A DNA stretch of 45,021 nt from Deltaproteobacteria bacterium HGW-Deltaproteobacteria-22 (GCA_002841825.1 PHAZ01000015.1:1-45021); one strand, 5' to 3'. Positions 18,987 through 27,721 are shown, counted from the first letter of the stretch. Numbers and translations are program-made. Notes: a model not told the origin generated them from the sequence alone.

Positions 18987-19818
18987 GCGGAGCAAAGAAA
19001 TCAGCATCACCGAAGATCGGCGAGGACCACGTGAGGCGGGAAGCGTGCAGAAGCATCGGACCCGATCCGGTGGCCTCACCGACCGGATACCAGGGGTCTC
19101 CCTGAATCGGCGCGCCCAGGTGTGCCAGGTGCACGCGGATCTGGTGCGTGCGGCCTGTGTGCAGGCGCAGTCGGACCAACTGGCGGTCCTCGGGCAGCGG
19201 CATGACGTCGAGGATCTGGGTGCGTGCCGGGCGGCCGTCATCGCGAACCACAAAGCGCTGGGGTCGGTCCGGGTGCGGACCGATGGGAAGATCGATCATC
19301 GTCGTTCCCAGATCGCAGCGCCGCGTCATGGCGACATAGATCTTGGCGCAGGCGTCCGAACGAAGCAGTTCCTCGAAACCCGACAGGATCTTCGGATCCC
19401 TTGCGAAGGGCAACAACCCCGAAGTGTGAAAATCCAGCCGCGAGACGATCCAGAGTTGACCCAGGAACTTCTGCAGCTCGTTGACCAACGAGTGATCACC
19501 CAGGGCCGTGGGGGCCGTGGCCCAGCCCGCGGGCTTGTTCACGACAACATAGCGCGGCTCCTGGGCAAGAATCCAGTCACGAATGTCACCATCGCCCGGG
19601 GAAGACTCCGGCAACAAAAAGGGAGCCTTCACCACGGAGCCCGCATGGACAAGCCGGGAGGCCACCTTCACCCGCTGGCGGTCGACGAACACGGCACCTG
19701 CCTCGATGAGCTTGCGCGCGAAGCGACGCGACACGCGCGAAGCCATGATCTGGTCCAGCCTCAGGCCTGCGAGCTGGCCGGCGACGTGAATCTCGAAAAA
19801 ATTCTCGTTGTCCTTCAT
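18958..19818 (-). CDS. RluA-family pseudouridine synthase
   Basis: Converts specific uridines of rRNA or tRNA to pseudouridine. 286 residues when started at the ATG at 19818, which overlaps the upstream stop by ATGA. The longer frame upstream lies inside the previous gene and is a shadow. An N-terminal S4-like RNA-binding motif (LRLDQIMASRVSRRFARKLIEAG region) precedes the catalytic domain. Catalytic Asp is in SRLDFHTSGL, where the family usually has HRLD. The C-terminal signature HTGRTHQIRVHLAHLG is intact. It is the last gene of a tight five-gene operon with kinases and a response regulator. Its target RNA cannot be read from the sequence. The RluC/RluD-like class is the best guess. Confidence 0.9.
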   Translation of the reverse strand: MKDNENFFEIHVAGQLAGLRLDQIMASRVSRRFARKLIEAGAVFVDRQRVKVASRLVHAGSVVKAPFLLPESSPGDGDIRDWILAQEPRYVVVNKPAGWATAPTALGDHSLVNELQKFLGQLWIVSRLDFHTSGLLPFARDPKILSGFEELLRSDACAKIYVAMTRRCDLGTTMIDLPIGPHPDRPQRFVVRDDGRPARTQILDVMPLPEDRQLVRLRLHTGRTHQIRVHLAHLGAPIQGDPWYPVGEATGSGPMLLHASRLTWSSPIFGDADFFAPPTWMPELPR

Positions 19819-21467
19819 TTGCGTTTCTGCCGGGTCGAGCCAAAAAAGTATTTGATGAACATCAGGCCACAGAGGGCCGCAACGGAGAACAGCACCGCGG
19901 CGCGGGAGTCCTCTCCACGATCCTCGAAGCGCCAGCCCGACCACAGGAAGAACAAGCCAAGCGATGCGAAGATGCCCTCGTGAACCCATGCGTGAGCGGT
20001 CTTGACGAAGTACTCAGCGTCAGCCAGCCGCAGCTCGATCTCGCCGTAGGTCAGGCGGGAGAGGACGCTGCGAAGCTCCGAGGGCAGTGCCAGCGCGTTC
20101 TTGGCAAGCTCGCGCATGGCCTGAAGGGCCAGCGACGAGGGGTCCAGTCCGTAGGAAATCGAGAATCGCCGAAGGTGCGGCAGGAAGACCTCCATCACAT
20201 CGAGCTCGGGGGCCATCACGGTGACCAGCCCCAGAATCTGCAGCAGGGTGCGCTCGAGCATGACCCACTCCCGCGGGATGTGGAACGAGGCGGCGATGTC
20301 CTTGAGGCTGATGTTCATGCCCTTCAGATCCTGAAGGTTCTTCAGCCCGGAGTCCGCGGAGAAACGAAGGTTCCCGAGCCGCAGGTTCTCGATGCCGATC
20401 TTCTCCTGGAACTGGTCATGGAAGTATGCCACCACACGGTCGTACACACGCGGGTCGGCGCTGGTCGGGATGAAGCCCATCTTGCGCATGGCCGCCACCA
20501 AACCGGCGGTGTCCTTGCGCACTCCAGCCTGTACGAAGGCGACCATGCCCTCACGCATGCGGTCGGAAATGGCCGAGCAGGCGCCGAAATCCATGAAGCA
20601 CAACCTCGGGCCTGGCTGAACCCAGACGTTCCCCGGATGAGGATCGGCGTGGTAAAAGCCGTGCTCGAAGAACATCGCGGCGTAGGTCTCCACCAGAAGC
20701 GACGCGGCCTCCTCGGGATTGACTCCGATCTCCTTCAAACCGGCGACCTGGTTGATCTTTACGCCTTCAACATACTCGGTGACAAGCACCTTCGAGGTGC
20801 ACCAATCAAGCACAGGCTCAGGTGCGGTCACCGTTGAGCTGCCTGCGAAGTTCGCCCGAAACCGCTGGAGACTCTCGAGCTCCAGGGTGAAGTCTACCTC
20901 CTGCTCAAGGATCGTCTTGAGCTCCTCATAGATGCGCACAAGCTCGGGATTGGGAAAGAACCACCCGATCAGGCGGACAATGACATAAAAGGCCCGCATG
21001 TCCTGCGCAAACACCTTTTCGATGCCCGGATACTGGATCTTCACCGCCACGAGGCGGCCGTCGTGAAGCCGGCAACGATGCACCTGCCCCACGGAGGCCG
21101 CCGCAATCGGCCTTTCCTCGAGCTCGGCGAGGACCTCCTCGGGCGGGCGTTTCCACTGCTCGGCCAGTCGCGTGCGCATGAGGTCCGTTGACACCGGATC
21201 CACCTGGTCCTGCAGGGCTGCAAACTCTTCGCGGAAGGCCGGGGGCAGCACGGTGGCCATGATCGAGATCAACTGCCCCACCTTGATGTACAGCCCTCTC
21301 TGTTCCATGAACAATTGTCGCAGCCGAGATGCCGTGCGCCTGTGCAGTTGCTCGAGGTTTTCTGCCGAGTCCGCCGTGCGCCGGCCGCGTGCGAGCGCGA
21401 TGCGATAGCGGATCAGGATCCAGAACACGACCCAGAGGGCCCGCCAGGATCGCCAGGTAAGCTTCAT
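19815..21467 (-). CDS. ABC1/UbiB-family atypical kinase
   Basis: 550 residues of the AarF/UbiB/COQ8 family, protein-kinase-like ATPases that support isoprenoid quinone or lipid metabolism at membranes. Diagnostic motifs are all present: KVGQ at 62-65, the Ala-rich loop AAASVGQVH at 122-130, the ATP lysine in VAVKIQ (Lys143), HADPHPGN at 273-280 and DFG at 293-295. Two C-terminal hydrophobic segments (about 500-540) should anchor it in the inner membrane. It overlaps both neighbours by ATGA, so it is translationally coupled to the NtrC regulator before it and the pseudouridine synthase after it. No quinone biosynthesis gene is nearby, so a ubiquinone role should not be assumed. Its substrate here is unknown. 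Confidence 0.92.
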   Translation of the reverse strand: MKLTWRSWRALWVVFWILIRYRIALARGRRTADSAENLEQLHRRTASRLRQLFMEQRGLYIKVGQLISIMATVLPPAFREEFAALQDQVDPVSTDLMRTRLAEQWKRPPEEVLAELEERPIAAASVGQVHRCRLHDGRLVAVKIQYPGIEKVFAQDMRAFYVIVRLIGWFFPNPELVRIYEELKTILEQEVDFTLELESLQRFRANFAGSSTVTAPEPVLDWCTSKVLVTEYVEGVKINQVAGLKEIGVNPEEAASLLVETYAAMFFEHGFYHADPHPGNVWVQPGPRLCFMDFGACSAISDRMREGMVAFVQAGVRKDTAGLVAAMRKMGFIPTSADPRVYDRVVAYFHDQFQEKIGIENLRLGNLRFSADSGLKNLQDLKGMNISLKDIAASFHIPREWVMLERTLLQILGLVTVMAPELDVMEVFLPHLRRFSISYGLDPSSLALQAMRELAKNALALPSELRSVLSRLTYGEIELRLADAEYFVKTAHAWVHEGIFASLGLFFLWSGWRFEDRGEDSRAAVLFSVAALCGLMFIKYFFGSTRQKRK

Positions 21468-22840
21468 GGCTGTGGCTCCCGGACGTCGTCACCCTCATCG
21501 GCCAGCCGGCGGTAAATCGTTCGTGTGGCGATGCCAAGCAGGCGGGCGGCGTCCTGCTTGTTCCCACCGGTGAAGCGCAACGTCTCCCGGATCATCGTTC
21601 GTTCGATCTCCTCCATCGGCACACCGATCGGCAGGGTGATCGAGCCACCTGACGGCGTGATGGCCGTGAGCTCCGGTGGGAGGTGTTCGAGACTGATGAA
21701 CTCGCCCCGGCCCAGCACAACGGCCCTTTCGATGACGTTCTCCAGTTCGCGCACGTTGCCGGGCCAGTGGTGTGAGGTCAGCACATCCAGCGCCTGCTGG
21801 GTGATACCCAGGAAACTCTTGTTGTTCTTGCGGTTGAACTGCTCCATGAAGTGCGCCGCCAGAAGCGCGATGTCGTCGGTGCGCTCGCGCAGGGGCGGCA
21901 GTTTGATGGAGATGACGTTGAGCCGATAGTACAGGTCCGACCGGAACCGGCCCGAGGCCACTGCTTCTTCCAGGTTGCGGTGGGTGGCGGCCAGCAGCCT
22001 CACGTTGACCTGCACGGGGCGGTCCGCCCCCACGGGCTCGATCTCGCCCTCCTGCAGCACGCGTAGCAGTTTGATCTGAAGGTGCGGCGCGAGGTCGCCG
22101 ATCTCGTCGAGGAACAATGTGCCGGTGTCGGCCTGCCGGAAGCGGCCGGGGCGGTCCGCGCCGGCACCGGTGAAAGCGCCTTTGACATAACCGAACAACT
22201 CGCTCTCGATGATCGACTCCGGCAGCGCCGCGCAGTTCACCGCCACGAAAGGCAAACCCGAGCGGGCCGAAAGCCTGTGGATCGCGCGCGCGGCGAGTTC
22301 CTTGCCGGTGCCGCTCTCCCCACGCAGGAGCACGGTGGCCTCTGACGAGGCGACCTGGCGGATCAGGTCCTGCAGATGCCGGAAGGCCGGAGAGTGTCCC
22401 ACCATCATGCGATCCTGCTCGGCCTTGTCGAGGCGGGCCCGCAACTGCCGGTTCTCCTGCACCAGCCGCCGGCGCTCCATGGCCTTGTCCAGCGTCTTGG
22501 TCAGGGCCGCCTTCTTGACAGGCTTGGGCAGGAAGTCATAGGCACCCTCCTTCATGGCCTCTACGGCGTCCTCGATCTGGCCGTAGGCCGTCATGAGGAT
22601 GACCTCGGTGTCCGGTGACATCCGGCGCACGAGGCGCAGCAGCTCAAGGCCGGAGAGATGCGGCAAACGCAGGTCGGTCACCAGCAGGTCGAACGTCTCG
22701 CGCTGCAGGATCCCCAGCGCCTCCTCTGCGCTTCTGGCCGTCGAAACGACGTACCCGTCACGTTCCAGCAGGCGACGGAGGCTGTCCAGGATCGCGGCCT
22801 CGTCGTCGACCAGCAGCAGGCGGGCTTGGTTCGGATTCAT
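21464..22840 (-). CDS. NtrC-type sigma-54-dependent response regulator
   Basis: 458 residues in three domains. The receiver domain has the acidic pair Asp12/Asp13, phospho-acceptor Asp56 in TDLRLP, and the conserved Lys in FLPKPVKK. The AAA+ domain has Walker A GESGTGKE, the sigma-54-contacting GAFTGA loop, [10 protein letters not shown] (Walker B) and [10 protein letters not shown]. The C-terminal Fis-type helix-turn-helix is [21 protein letters not shown]. It should activate RpoN promoters when phosphorylated. No histidine kinase gene is in the window, so it is an orphan here. It overlaps the upstream kinase gene and the downstream ABC1 kinase gene by ATGA. I saw no convincing -24/-12 element in front of any gene in the window, so its targets may lie elsewhere. 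Confidence 0.95.
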   Translation of the reverse strand: MNPNQARLLLVDDEAAILDSLRRLLERDGYVVSTARSAEEALGILQRETFDLLVTDLRLPHLSGLELLRLVRRMSPDTEVILMTAYGQIEDAVEAMKEGAYDFLPKPVKKAALTKTLDKAMERRRLVQENRQLRARLDKAEQDRMMVGHSPAFRHLQDLIRQVASSEATVLLRGESGTGKELAARAIHRLSARSGLPFVAVNCAALPESIIESELFGYVKGAFTGAGADRPGRFRQADTGTLFLDEIGDLAPHLQIKLLRVLQEGEIEPVGADRPVQVNVRLLAATHRNLEEAVASGRFRSDLYYRLNVISIKLPPLRERTDDIALLAAHFMEQFNRKNNKSFLGITQQALDVLTSHHWPGNVRELENVIERAVVLGRGEFISLEHLPPELTAITPSGGSITLPIGVPMEEIERTMIRETLRFTGGNKQDAARLLGIATRTIYRRLADEGDDVREPQP

Positions 22841-23919
22841 GGTGCATCCAGCTCCCGGGCAAACCGGCAGTTGATCGGACAGTTCTTTTCGAGTTCCAAA
22901 AAGTGCGACAGGAGCTCATCCCGGCGGGACAGGACCTCGATGATGTCCCGTTGACTGAGTACTTCCCCGACACAGGAAGCAATAACACGGGGTTCGACCC
23001 GACGCAAGGCGCGCGTGAAGGCCGGGGCGTGCCTGGTCAGTCGCCGAAGCCGCTGTTTTCGGAGGGCGGCTTTCCACTCCCGGTCAGGACCAAAGGCTGC
23101 GCCGTTGTCAATGAAAACCAGCCGGCCGTCCCTTTTCCGCAGGATGTTTCCGCCGGTGAAACGGTCATAGTTGTTGGTGAGGTGGTCGAGCACGAACATC
23201 CAGGAGAGGTCCCACACCAGCGCCTGCTCCCTTGGCAACAACGTGGCCTCAGGCCGCCTCATCTTGTCGAGCAGCGAAGGGGAAGGATCGTAGTTGACCG
23301 CCCCGTCGACCCACAGCAGCATCGCCCCGACCATCTCATCGGTGGCTTCCCTGAGCACTTCCCGCTCCAGTTGCTCCAGCCGTTCGGGCAGAGCATGCCG
23401 CTTGAACGCGGAGTGGATGACCGATCCGTTGAACGTGCGCAGCACGGCCGGCGGCACATGGTTCATGCCCAGCAGCCGGTTGATGCGGTAGGCACCGACC
23501 TCACCCTGCGGACGCGTGAACAGGTGGACGTGATGTCGCGGCTTGTAAAAAACACGCCAGTCGGGCTCGATCAGCAACGTTATCTTGACGGTGCGCCCGC
23601 TTTTTTGACTGGGAATGATGTTGAGCACCTTCCCGGAGGTCATGGCCGAAAGGGCCTCGGCGACGGGTAGACCGCCGAAGGTCCCTGCGGTCACAAAATC
23701 GCACGACACCGGTGCCTGCGCAGCCTCGGCAATGCCTGCGGATGCAGGAGAAGCCAGCCTGGTCTCGGGTTTGGGCGCGGACACAAGGGATTCCTTCAGT
23801 TCCAGCGGCTTCGGGTTGATGTTCTTGAAAGTTTCTATGGAGGGCATTTTGGCGTCACAGGCTGTCGCGCAGCAGCAAAGCGCCAGAAACACCGGGACGG
23901 CTCGCAGGAGCATGGGCAT
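22837..23919 (-). CDS. Exported FAM20-like protein kinase, putative lipoprotein
   Basis: 360 residues. A signal sequence (about 3-20, LLRAVPVFLALCCCATA) ends at Cys21, a weak lipobox, so the protein is probably exported and possibly lipid-anchored. The rest carries a FAM20/Four-jointed type kinase core. I place the ATP lysine at Lys126 in VFYKPRHH, the helix-C glutamate at Glu140 in GEVGAYRINRLLGMNHVPP, the catalytic segment at LDHLTNNYDRFTGGN (Asp252, Asn258) and the metal-binding Asp271 in FIDNGAAFG. These match the FAM20C pattern of N-x-DR followed by DNG. FAM20 proteins phosphorylate secreted proteins or sugars. A bacterial version outside the cytoplasm would need extracytoplasmic ATP or another donor. 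The start overlaps the upstream stop (TGATG), and the end overlaps the NtrC gene by ATGA. The substrate is unknown. A HipA/PI-kinase-like relative is the alternative reading. Confidence 0.75.
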   Translation of the reverse strand: MPMLLRAVPVFLALCCCATACDAKMPSIETFKNINPKPLELKESLVSAPKPETRLASPASAGIAEAAQAPVSCDFVTAGTFGGLPVAEALSAMTSGKVLNIIPSQKSGRTVKITLLIEPDWRVFYKPRHHVHLFTRPQGEVGAYRINRLLGMNHVPPAVLRTFNGSVIHSAFKRHALPERLEQLEREVLREATDEMVGAMLLWVDGAVNYDPSPSLLDKMRRPEATLLPREQALVWDLSWMFVLDHLTNNYDRFTGGNILRKRDGRLVFIDNGAAFGPDREWKAALRKQRLRRLTRHAPAFTRALRRVEPRVIASCVGEVLSQRDIIEVLSRRDELLSHFLELEKNCPINCRFARELDAP

Positions 23920-24830
23920 CAGCGGGGGCAGTCGCGCGTGATCAGTTCCTGCGCCCTTGGCAGCGCCGGGGAACCGGGAAAATCCTTCCTGATGGTCTCC
24001 AGGCGGGCCTTGGCCTCCTTGCACTTTTTGGTCTTGATCAACTCGCCCAGTTCGCCAAAGGCCTGTGATACGCGGATCTTGTCGCGCAGCAGTTTGGCGC
24101 TGGCTGCGTTAAGCTTCTCCAACTCGCCCACGTGAGTCAGCGCTTCATCCCACTTCTTCTGGTACGAAAGCACGATGGCGAGCTTGGCATGCGCGATCTC
24201 CTTGTATTTTTCCTGCTGTACCAACTTGTTCAGCATCTCGGTAGCCCGGTCGTAGACCTTCTCCGAGGCATACAGATCTCCCAGGGAATACAGGGCCGGA
24301 CCAAAGTCAGGCTCGCGTAACAGCGCCTCGGCGTACATCTTTTTCGCGTTCTCAAGGTCCTTCTTCTCCGCGTAGATGCCACCGAGATTGTACCACAGGG
24401 CCGCGGCCTTCGGGAACTTCAGCATGCCATCGCGCAGCACCTTCTCGCATTCATCGAACTTCTGAAGGTAGAACAGCGTCTCGGAAAGGCTGATCGTGAG
24501 TTCCAGGGATACCACGCCGGTCTTGCGAACCTTCTCGAAGCTCACCAGGGCAGCCTCGTATTTCTTGAGGTTGAAGTGCGCGAAACCCTGGAAAAACAGA
24601 AGCTTCGGATGGTCCGGATGCGTGGCCAGCTCCCGTTCGACGGCCGCCAGCGCGTCGTCGTATTTTCCTTCGCCGAGGAGTTTCTGCACCGCCTCGAGGT
24701 TTGGCGCAGCCAGGGTCAGTTTCGCAATCGGCTCGGGCTCCGGATCCCTCTGCGGCGTAGTCTTCTTCGGCTCCCGGCATGAAAGAGTCCCCAGACAAAG
24801 GGCAATTGTCATCAATAATTGAACACGCAT
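23919..24830 (-). CDS. TPR-repeat lipoprotein
   Basis: 303 residues from the ATG with a perfect GGAGG 8 bases upstream. A longer frame begins inside the intergenic repeats and is not credible. The signal segment MRVQLLMTIALCLGTLSC ends in a lipobox-like TLSC (Cys18), followed by a charged Pro/Glu linker. Then come about six TPR units, for example KLLFFQGFAHFNLKKYEAAL, ALWYNLGGIYAEKKDLENA and ALYSLGDLYASEKVYDRA. It should be a periplasm-facing outer-membrane or inner-membrane lipoprotein that presents a protein-binding surface. It heads the five-gene overlapping operon, and its neighbour is the exported kinase, which makes it a plausible adaptor or substrate. No family name can be given. Confidence 0.8.
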   Translation of the reverse strand: MRVQLLMTIALCLGTLSCREPKKTTPQRDPEPEPIAKLTLAAPNLEAVQKLLGEGKYDDALAAVERELATHPDHPKLLFFQGFAHFNLKKYEAALVSFEKVRKTGVVSLELTISLSETLFYLQKFDECEKVLRDGMLKFPKAAALWYNLGGIYAEKKDLENAKKMYAEALLREPDFGPALYSLGDLYASEKVYDRATEMLNKLVQQEKYKEIAHAKLAIVLSYQKKWDEALTHVGELEKLNAASAKLLRDKIRVSQAFGELGELIKTKKCKEAKARLETIRKDFPGSPALPRAQELITRDCPR

Positions 24831-24848
24831 GACAGACCTCCGAAAGAT

Positions 24849-24930
24849 GGAGAAATTACGCCACCAATTGCGCCACCAATTGCGCCACTTGGAGTTGCAT
24901 TGCAACTCCGGAGAAATTGCGCCACCAATT
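24849..24930. repeat. Cluster of 12-base direct repeats around a 9-base palindromic hairpin
   Basis: The 105-base spacer between the cysteine-synthase-like gene and the TPR lipoprotein gene holds four copies of a 12-base unit [cc/ga]aatt[g/a]cgcca: 24852-24863, 24864-24875, 24876-24887 and 24913-24924. A 21-base block starting ggagaaatt occurs twice (24849-24869 and 24910-24930) with one mismatch. Between them sits a palindrome, ggagttgca-t-tgcaactcc, at 24891-24909. There is no T-run, so it is not a classical intrinsic terminator. Tandem binding sites for a regulator or a structured 5' leader are possible. Confidence 0.8.
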
Positions 24931-24934
24931 TCTA

Positions 24935-25837
24935 CTAGATAAGAGACGTGCTGAAGTAGCGCTCGGCGCGATCGGCAAGCACGGTGACGACGGCTTTGCC
25001 GGGCGTGGCGACCTCGTTGGCGGCATATACATTGGCCCCCGAAGAGGTTCCCACGAGCAGCCCCTCGACCCGGGCCAGTTTGCGCGCGGTCTCAATGGCC
25101 TCCTCATCGGTGACGGTGATGACCATGTCGATCAGGCGCGTATCGAGCACTTCGGGAATGAACCCGTCGCCGATACCCTGGATCTGGTGCAGACCGGGTT
25201 CCCTGCCCAGCAGAGCGGCGTTGTTGGCGGGTTCCACCGCGATGATGCGCACGCGGGGGTTCTTCTCCTTGAGGAACTTGCCCACACCCTGCAGCGTGCC
25301 GCCGGAGCCGATGCCTGAAACGAACACGTCCACTTTTCCCTCCAGCGCGGCCCAGATCTCCGGACCCGTGGTCATGTAATGAATCAGTGGATTGTTCGGA
25401 TTGGTGAACTGGTTGGGCACCCACACATCCGGGTCTGCCGCAGCCAGCTCGTGCACCTTCTCAAGACACCCGTCGAGACTGCGCTCGGCAGGCGTGAGAA
25501 TGAGTTCGGCTCCCAGGGCTGCGATGATTTTTTTGCGCTCTTCGCTCATGTTCTCGGGCATCACGATGATCACGCGACAGCCAAGTTGCCGACCTACGAG
25601 GGCCATGCCGATGCCGGTGTTGCCGGAGGTGGCTTCGACGATGGTGGTCTTTCCGGGAACGAGTACTCCCTGCTCGAGCGCGGTGGTCAGGATATAGCGG
25701 GCCACGCGGTCCTTCACGCTGCCGCCGGGATTGAGGAATTCGCATTTCCCGAAGAGGCTGCCGTGATCACAAAATTTGCGAAGTTGAATCAGGGGTGTGT
25801 TCCCCACCAGTTCCAGAGGGCTTTGTACCATTTTCAT
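24935..25837 (-). CDS. Cysteine synthase / cystathionine beta-synthase family PLP enzyme
   Basis: 300 residues of fold-type II PLP enzyme, most likely O-acetylserine sulfhydrylase, making cysteine from O-acetylserine and sulfide. The PLP lysine is in NPGGSVKDR, the substrate-binding loop is ATSGNTGIGMA, the phosphate-binding loop is GIGSGGTLQG, and VGTSSGAN is the usual C-terminal block. There is no CBS-pair domain, so the short form is present. The start MKMVQSPLELVGNTPL fits family N-termini; a second ATG lies two codons later, and neither has a clear ribosome site. Longer upstream reading is a shadow of the preceding gene, which ends 26 bases before. CysK and CysM forms cannot be told apart safely. 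Sulfur-metabolism neighbours are lacking. Confidence 0.88.
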   Translation of the reverse strand: MKMVQSPLELVGNTPLIQLRKFCDHGSLFGKCEFLNPGGSVKDRVARYILTTALEQGVLVPGKTTIVEATSGNTGIGMALVGRQLGCRVIIVMPENMSEERKKIIAALGAELILTPAERSLDGCLEKVHELAAADPDVWVPNQFTNPNNPLIHYMTTGPEIWAALEGKVDVFVSGIGSGGTLQGVGKFLKEKNPRVRIIAVEPANNAALLGREPGLHQIQGIGDGFIPEVLDTRLIDMVITVTDEEAIETARKLARVEGLLVGTSSGANVYAANEVATPGKAVVTVLADRAERYFSTSLI

Positions 25838-25863
25838 GAGTGGAAAATCCGGGTTGAAAGAGT

Positions 25864-27531
25864 TTAGTTGGAAGAGGAACCCACGAGCTGTACTGAAAAA
25901 GTCCAGCTCTTGCTGTAATTCTTGGCCTCGTCGGAGGAGCCCAGGCTCTTGCCGTTGAGGCGACCCTTCACGCAGGAGGCGACCGTATCGTTGCCGGCCA
26001 GCGAGCCGCCCAGGCCGGAGACGCTCAGTTTTCCGCCGGACACGGTCACGGTCACGGAGATGTCTCCGGAGTTGCCCACCAGGCCCTTGGAGGCCGCCTG
26101 CTGGAAGCACGAGCCGATGGTGTACGGGAAGCCCTGCAGGACCTTCTTGACGTCCAGCGGCGCGTCACCAGGCACCAGCCCAGAGGCCGAGGCCGAAGGA
26201 CGCGGGGGGTCCATCGACGGGGTCATCGGATCGGTGACGGGGCCCACCATGACATCGGTGATGTTGCCCATCGGTCCGCCAAGATCCACCATGGGGACGT
26301 TCGTGGGCAGATCCAGCATCGGAATGGTGACCGAGATCATGCCGACATCGACATTGGGGATGCCCCCGGGCTTGCCGATGCGCCCGGGTCCGCCCGGTCC
26401 GCCCGGTCCGCCCGGTCCGCCCGGTCCGCCCGGTCCGCCGCGGTTCTCGTCACCGATCTTGTTCGGATCCAGGGCCGCACCGTCCCCGACCATACAAGTG
26501 GGGCCCGAGCACCCGTCAGCAACCTGAATGGTTTTCACACCTTCGCCGGCCGTGATCGGACCCACGCCCTGCGGACCACCAATGCCCGAAGGGATCGCGC
26601 TGATCTGTCCCGACAGGTTCGGCACACCCGCGGGCAGGCCACTGAGGTTGATGTCCTTGGGCACGCCGGAGAGATCGACGTTCTTGAGGCCGGAGAGCTT
26701 GTTGGCGATGGCGTCGGCCTGCATGCCGACATTCTCGGTCGTCACGGGACCGGTGACGTCCATGTCACCGGCACTGTCGGGCGCCATCGCCTCGACCATG
26801 GGCGCTTCCACTTCCATGCCGTCCTTGCCTTCGGCGTCGCCGTCCTTGCCCTTGCTCTCCTCGGGCTTCTTCTGCGCATCGATCTTGGCTTCATTGCGGG
26901 CCACGGCCCGGGCGACGATCTTCTTGGCGTCCGCATCGGAGGGCTTCCAGTTCGGGTCGTAGAGTTTGAGGATTCCCCAGATCGCCAGCGGCGTGAGCAC
27001 GCCCACGCACAGGAAAACGCTGGCCATGAACAGGCCTCCCAGCCAGGTGCGAACAGCGTACATGCCCCACATCACATGGGGCAGCTGGGGCCGGGGCATT
27101 TCCGGAGGCGGAACGACGAAGTGGAACAATACGGTGATCTCGCCGATGACGAGCTTGCCGCGCGAACTGTGCGAGAGATCAAGTTTGAAGTAGTCCGTCC
27201 CCTTTTTCACATGCTCTCCACGCTCGAGGATCTGGCTGAGCGTGAGAATCTTGCCGTCCACGGCCACGCGTGCATCCATGCCCTTGACGAAGTTGAGCAC
27301 ATAGCCTGCGCGCGTTTCCTCGAAGATCTTGAAGGAACGCGGCAGATCCTTGGAAGGAATCAGGAAGGTGTTGTCCGCGCCACGGCCGATGCTCACATCA
27401 CCGCGGGAACGCAGGAGCTTTTCTTCCACGATGCGCCCGTTCTGCACGATGCCGATGCGGAGAATCTTCTTCTGGTTGGTCGTCGTGTTCAGGGAACTCG
27501 TAGGTTTCTTCACGGGGGTGGAAGTGGCCAT
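25864..27531 (-). CDS. FHA-like / AgmX-PglI C-terminal domain membrane protein
   Basis: 555 residues from the ATG with GGAGG 7 bases upstream. The N-terminal about 30-135 region resembles a forkhead-associated domain (DVSIGRGADNTFLIPSKDLPR). A transmembrane helix lies near 165-190 (LFMASVFLCVGVLTPLAIWG). A long low-complexity stretch rich in Gly, Pro, Met and Asp follows, including a GGP tandem run. The C-terminal 90 residues have an AgmX/PglI-type look, with two conserved Cys (IGSCFQQAASKG and VASCVKGRL) and alternating strands. Proteins of this layout are common in Myxococcota and are tied to gliding or envelope functions. The topology suggests a cytoplasmic phosphopeptide reader linked through the periplasm. 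The exact role is unknown. Confidence 0.75.
   Translation of the reverse strand: MATSTPVKKPTSSLNTTTNQKKILRIGIVQNGRIVEEKLLRSRGDVSIGRGADNTFLIPSKDLPRSFKIFEETRAGYVLNFVKGMDARVAVDGKILTLSQILERGEHVKKGTDYFKLDLSHSSRGKLVIGEITVLFHFVVPPPEMPRPQLPHVMWGMYAVRTWLGGLFMASVFLCVGVLTPLAIWGILKLYDPNWKPSDADAKKIVARAVARNEAKIDAQKKPEESKGKDGDAEGKDGMEVEAPMVEAMAPDSAGDMDVTGPVTTENVGMQADAIANKLSGLKNVDLSGVPKDINLSGLPAGVPNLSGQISAIPSGIGGPQGVGPITAGEGVKTIQVADGCSGPTCMVGDGAALDPNKIGDENRGGPGGPGGPGGPGGPGGPGRIGKPGGIPNVDVGMISVTIPMLDLPTNVPMVDLGGPMGNITDVMVGPVTDPMTPSMDPPRPSASASGLVPGDAPLDVKKVLQGFPYTIGSCFQQAASKGLVGNSGDISVTVTVSGGKLSVSGLGGSLAGNDTVASCVKGRLNGKSLGSSDEAKNYSKSWTFSVQLVGSSSN
26386..26439 (-). repeat. 9-base tandem repeat encoding Gly-Gly-Pro
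   Basis: Six copies of a 9-base unit (cggtccgcc on the plus strand; the first copy begins ggg). The last five are identical. It encodes GGPGGPGGP in the low-complexity linker of the FHA/AgmX-like protein. Because the unit is a multiple of three, copy-number change alters linker length but keeps the frame. Confidence 0.9.
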
Positions 27532-27617
27532 ATCTGCCTCCTGCAACTGGTGTCTGGATTTTCCCCGCATGATCTGTTGATCGACTCAAGCCGGGATTCC
27601 CTTCCAGATACCGCGGA

Positions 27618-27646
27618 AAAGTAGCGCAAAAGCACTGGAATGGCAA
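27618..27646 (-). promoter_or_regulatory. Candidate sigma-70-type promoter for the FHA/AgmX-like gene
   Basis: On the minus strand TTGCCA (27641-27646) and TACTTT (27618-27623) are spaced by 17 bases, 87 bases before the gene start. The 190-base spacer shows no other coding sign. The -10 match is weak (3 of 6). Confidence 0.35.
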
Positions 27647-27721
27647 GTGAATAAACTATATGGAGCCATTCCCGTTACATTCTACGGTGAGAGAAGGCTT
27701 TCTTATCTTTCCGGAGTGAAA

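Noticed and set aside
19819-19989. Longer N-terminus for the pseudouridine synthase
   Set aside because: It lies wholly within the ABC1 kinase gene and lacks family similarity; the ATGA-coupled start at 19818 fits the S4-like domain.
24849-24930. CRISPR-like array
   Set aside because: Repeats are only 12 bases and mostly contiguous, with no unique spacers of even length and no cas genes.
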